Of a stretch of DNA of 64,000 nt, positions 61,021-64,000 are shown piece by piece. Source of the DNA: Streptomyces seoulensis (GTDB lineage Bacteria > Actinomycetota > Actinomycetes > Streptomycetales > Streptomycetaceae); the NCBI RefSeq assembly GCF_004328625.1, contig NZ_CP032229.1, forward strand, positions 186,001 through 250,000, given 5' to 3'. Position numbers and translations under genes: made by a program. The notes beneath the pieces are model-generated. The model saw only the letters and a list, made by a program, of their open reading frames with translations, searched no databases and was not told the DNA's origin. The number at the start of each line of letters is the position of its first letter. Positions within the stretch are counted from its first letter, which is position 1.

Positions 61021-62282
61021 CCAGTGTGAGTTTCGTCGTCGCCGACGACGAGTTCGAGCGTGACTTCCTGCAACTCCCCCTGGACGTGGCCAACGCGGCC
61101 GCCCTGCTCGGGCAGGACGGGGTGGACGTCGTCGTCTGGGACCGCCGTCTGACCGACGAGCCGCCCCGCGTCGGCACGGTCGATGTCGCGGTCGTCGTCA
61201 CGGCAATCGCGGACCGCGCCCAGTGCTACCCCCTTGATCTGGGCCCGGTGCGCACCGCCGTGGAGCAGGTGCGCCGCACCTGGCCGGAGGCCACCGTGCT
61301 GGCCGTCGGCCCGCACGCCACCCAACTGCCCACGGCCACGCTGCGCGAGCTGGGCGTGGACCACGTGGCGCGCGGCGAGGCGGACGCGGCGGCGGTGCAC
61401 GGCGTACGCGACCTGCTGAGCGGCAGGCCGGTGCTGGGCGAGCTGCCGCTGAGCGGGACGTACCCGCCGCTGGACTTCGACGGGGCGCCGCTGCCCGCGT
61501 ACGACCTGCTGGACCTGAGCGCCTACACGGCCGAGACGTTCACCGGCGGGCGGGTCAAGCGCGGATCGTGCGGCATGGTGCTGGGCGTACGCGGCTGCAC
61601 CTACGGATGCACCTTCTGCCACCTGCCGTTCGGCACCCGGATGCGCCCGGAGCCAGTCGAGCGCACCCTCGCGGAGATCGCGGCGATGCGCGAGCGCGGC
61701 GTGGACTCGCTGTTCTTCCTCGACTACGTCTTCGGTCTGCACCCCACCTTCTACAAGGAGTTGTGCGCCGGGCTCGTCGGAGGCGGTCTGGAGTGGAGCG
61801 GGCAGAGCCGGGCGGAGGTGGTCCTGCGCCAGGACGTGGACCTGTGGGCCGCCGCCGGGTGCAACGGCATGTGGCTGGGCGCCGAGTCGCCGGCCGTCGC
61901 GGAGACCGGCGTCGGCAAGCGTGTCCCGGCGGAGAAGATCGACGCGGCGATCCGCCGGCTGTCGTCGGCCGGGATCACCCCGTTCGCCTTCATCCTGCTG
62001 GGCCTGCCCGGCGACCCGGCCTGCCTGAGCGGCGAAGTGGTCGACTGGGCCGCCTCGCTGCCGGGGTACTTCGGGCTCAACCAGCTCTTCCTGCGCCCCG
62101 GCACCCCGCTCTACGACGAGCTGGCGGCCGACTACAACGGCGGTACGAAGCCCGCGACTTGGGCCGAGGTGGAGGCGGTGACACGGCGCTACCGGGAGCG
62201 TTACCCGGTCAGCCTCGACGACCTGTGGCAGCGGCTCGTCAAGCTGCCGAACTACATCGGCAACGCGATGGCCGCCGTATGA
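61017..62282 (+). CDS. Radical SAM protein with B12-binding-type N-domain
   Basis: 421 residues. Residues 1-135 form a Rossmann-like cobalamin-binding-type domain (LPLDVANAAALLGQDGVDVVVWD, ATVLAVGPHATQLP). Residues 185-400 are radical SAM with the [4Fe-4S] motif C194-x3-C198-x2-C201 (RGCTYGCTFCHLPFG), then DSLFFLDYVFGL, WSGQSRAEVVLRQD and WLGAESPAV. Methylation or C-C bond chemistry is typical for this class. ATG at 61017 is fused to the previous stop (ATGA). Confidence 0.88.
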   Translation: MTSVSFVVADDEFERDFLQLPLDVANAAALLGQDGVDVVVWDRRLTDEPPRVGTVDVAVVVTAIADRAQCYPLDLGPVRTAVEQVRRTWPEATVLAVGPHATQLPTATLRELGVDHVARGEADAAAVHGVRDLLSGRPVLGELPLSGTYPPLDFDGAPLPAYDLLDLSAYTAETFTGGRVKRGSCGMVLGVRGCTYGCTFCHLPFGTRMRPEPVERTLAEIAAMRERGVDSLFFLDYVFGLHPTFYKELCAGLVGGGLEWSGQSRAEVVLRQDVDLWAAAGCNGMWLGAESPAVAETGVGKRVPAEKIDAAIRRLSSAGITPFAFILLGLPGDPACLSGEVVDWAASLPGYFGLNQLFLRPGTPLYDELAADYNGGTKPATWAEVEAVTRRYRERYPVSLDDLWQRLVKLPNYIGNAMAAV

Positions 62283-62331
62283 CCACCCGCCGCACCCGGC
62301 CCGGGGCCGAACGGCAGGAGTCCGTCGTAAC

Positions 62332-63618
62332 GTGACCGCGAACGCCCCAAGTGCGGCGCGCGAGGCGAGTGCCGCCGGGCCGGTGCTGCCGCGAGCGTTC
62401 TGGTGGCTGTGGACCGCCACGCTCGTCAACCGGCTCGGCGGCTTCGTCGTCGTGTTCCTGTCCCTGTACGTGACCCTCGACCGGGGCTACTCGGCCTCCT
62501 TCGCGGGACTCGTCACCACCCTGTACGGCGTCGGCGGCGCCGTCGGCTCGGTCGTCGGCGGCCTGCTCGCCGACCGGCTCGGGCGGCGGACGACCCTGCT
62601 GGGCGCCCAGTCGCTGAGCGCCGTCGGCACGGGGGCGCTGGCGTTCACCCAGGGGCCGGGCGCGCTCGCGGTCACCGCGTGCCTGGTCGGGCTGGCGGGC
62701 AACGCCTCCCGGCCGGTCGTCCAGGCCGTGGTGGCCGACATGGTCACCGCGAAGGCACGTGTCAGAGCCTTCTCCCTGGTCTACTGGGCCGTCAACATCG
62801 GGGTGGCGGTGTCCGCCGCGCTCGCGGGCGTGCTCGCGCAGCGCGGGTACACCCCGCTGTTCCTCGGCGAGGCGGCGGTGACCGCGGTGTGCGCTCTGAC
62901 CGTGTTCCTCGCGGTGCCCGAGACGCGACCGGACCCGGCTCAGCACGCGGACGACGCCGCCCAAGACGCGGAAGCGGCGGCGGTGAAGCTGTCCCGACAG
63001 CGGCGCTTCATGGCCTTCGTGGCCGTGACGTTCCTGGTCGGACTGCTGATGCAGGAGGTCAGCACCGCGCTGCCGCTCACCATGACCCGGGAGGGCCTCA
63101 GCGCCCGCGACTACGGCCTGGTCATCAGCCTCAACGGCCTTCTCGTGGTGGCGCTGCAACTCCCCGCGAGCCGGGTCCTCGGGCGCTTCGGCCCGGCGGG
63201 CCCACTGGCGCTCGGGACGCTGCTGCTGGGCGGGGGGCTGGGGATGACGGCCGTGGCGGGCTCCCTGGGGACGTACGCCCTGACCGTCGTGGTGTGGACG
63301 GCCGGCGAGATCCTGCTGGCGCCGACCGCGATGGCCGCCGTGGCCGATCTGGTGCCGGGCCACGCGCACGGCCGCTACCAGGGGATGTACAGCTTCGCCT
63401 GGTCGTCCGCTGCCTGCGTCGCGCCGGTGGCCTCGGGATACGCGCTGGACACCGTGGGCCCGGCGAGCCTGTGGGGCGTCAGCGCGGCCCTGGGCGCGCT
63501 GGCGGCCGCCGGGTACTTCCTCATCCTGCGCGGACGGCGCGACGACCGGCGGCCGACGGTCGGCACCACCGACGAGCACGACGAGCACGACGAGCACGAC
63601 GAGCACGACGACAGATGA
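62332..63618 (+). CDS. MFS efflux transporter with Asp/Glu/His repeat tail
   Basis: 428 residues, 12 membrane helices; DRLGRRT after helix 2 is the MFS loop motif. Probable exporter of the cluster product. The last 20 residues contain four Asp-Glu-His units encoded by a 9-base tandem repeat at about 63571-63606. GTG at 62332 with GGCAGGAG upstream, 49 bases after the radical SAM stop. Confidence 0.87.
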   Translation: MTANAPSAAREASAAGPVLPRAFWWLWTATLVNRLGGFVVVFLSLYVTLDRGYSASFAGLVTTLYGVGGAVGSVVGGLLADRLGRRTTLLGAQSLSAVGTGALAFTQGPGALAVTACLVGLAGNASRPVVQAVVADMVTAKARVRAFSLVYWAVNIGVAVSAALAGVLAQRGYTPLFLGEAAVTAVCALTVFLAVPETRPDPAQHADDAAQDAEAAAVKLSRQRRFMAFVAVTFLVGLLMQEVSTALPLTMTREGLSARDYGLVISLNGLLVVALQLPASRVLGRFGPAGPLALGTLLLGGGLGMTAVAGSLGTYALTVVVWTAGEILLAPTAMAAVADLVPGHAHGRYQGMYSFAWSSAACVAPVASGYALDTVGPASLWGVSAALGALAAAGYFLILRGRRDDRRPTVGTTDEHDEHDEHDEHDDR

Positions 63619-63645
63619 ACAGGACGAGCAGGAGGATGCACAGGG

Positions 63646-64000
63646 ATGGCCGATGAGATCACGTTCTGGGACTACTCCAGGTCGCAGGCGCTCAGCCGCT
63701 ACAACGGTTCGAGCATCGGCGTGCGGGAGATCCGGGAACTGTGCGCTGTCCGCGCGGAGATCGAAGGCGTCGATCCGCAACTCCCCTCCGCCGACGATAT
63801 GGTGGGCATCCATCCCCTGGCGCTGAAGCGGCCGCGCCGGTGGGAGGCGGCGATCGCCGCGATGATCTACGCGTCCAGCGGGCAGATCGCCCTGCGGGAG
63901 GAGATCATCAAGGGGCGGGAGCTGCTGGACCGGCTCTCCCGGCACGACCGCGGCGCTCTCACGGTGCCGCGCGTGCTGGCACTGGTCCCCGCCGTGATCG
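63646..64000 (+). CDS. Unknown protein, 3' end outside window
   Basis: At least 118 residues starting MADEITFWDYSRSQALSRYNG at ATG 63646, with AGGAGG about 11 bases upstream and 27 bases after the MFS stop. Reads on as RPRRWEAAIAAMIYASSGQIALREEIIKGRELLDRLSRHDRGALTVPRVLALVPAVI. Helical, not recognised. Being in the operon it is probably part of the same pathway. Confidence 0.7.
   Translation, partial: MADEITFWDYSRSQALSRYNGSSIGVREIRELCAVRAEIEGVDPQLPSADDMVGIHPLALKRPRRWEAAIAAMIYASSGQIALREEIIKGRELLDRLSRHDRGALTVPRVLALVPAVI

Noticed and set aside
62239..63945. Long minus-strand open frame opposite the exporter
   Set aside because: Composition is His/Gln/Arg-rich and repetitive; the plus strand encodes a full MFS protein.

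Overview
The window is high-GC actinobacterial DNA and almost certainly comes from a Streptomyces chromosome. The evidence is the chaplin with a LAXTG sortase signal, DUF397/Scr1-type XRE pairs, DUF574 methyltransferase, DUF6479, an NsdA/NsdB-like TPR regulator, a Streptomyces-type secreted phospholipase A2, many GTG and TTG starts, and extreme third-position GC. No rRNA, tRNA, CRISPR array or intact insertion sequence was seen.

Layout. 1-8.4 kb: a GNAT acetyltransferase, a two-domain long chaplin, a secreted S33 tripeptidyl aminopeptidase, a DUF4232 protein, a PAS protein with a truncated phosphatase tail, an NsdB/NsdA-like regulator and a divergent aminoglycoside-phosphotransferase-like protein. 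8.6-20 kb: a secreted peptidoglycan amidase, a tandem universal stress protein, DUF397, phenylacetate-CoA ligase facing an acyl-CoA synthetase, a PYROXD2-type FAD oxidoreductase, a lipoprotein, a DUF2236 oxygenase, a Cys-rich four-helix protein, DUF6479 and an RpiB-like isomerase. 20-28 kb: a decayed ABC exporter near iron-box-like sites, phospholipase A2, a secreted EEP nuclease/phosphatase, a PAS-PAS-GAF-PP2C phosphatase and a DEAD helicase whose C-terminal repeats continue, broken, past its stop. 28-38.6 kb: small stress and regulatory genes, an XRE/DUF397 pair around a DUF574 methyltransferase, a MarR tandem with its operator, and an ammonia-lyase-family enzyme with an RpiR regulator and an MFS permease. 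38.6-49.6 kb: a VOC protein, a response regulator divergent from a CHASE3 kinase, a DUF485/SSS symporter pair, an MBL hydrolase/PEP-mutase-family pair, and a large sortase-anchored surface protein with a nuclease-fold-like motif set. 49.5-56.6 kb: a scarred accessory patch in which 5'-truncated amidohydrolase, MarR and FdhF genes surround a DUF4157 (eCIS-type) protein ending in a deaminase-like domain, then a small DUF4097/hydrolase locus and MgtC. 57.1 kb to the end: a tightly coupled operon (SAH-hydrolase-like protein, two Gfo/Idh/MocA oxidoreductases, B12-type radical SAM, MFS exporter, unknown protein) that looks like the start of a nucleoside-type biosynthetic cluster.

The most unusual items are the DUF4157-deaminase effector and its scar, the terminal biosynthetic operon, the lyase homologue lacking the usual Ala-Ser-Gly MIO tripeptide, and the cell-wall-anchored protein with a PD-(D/E)XK-like signature.
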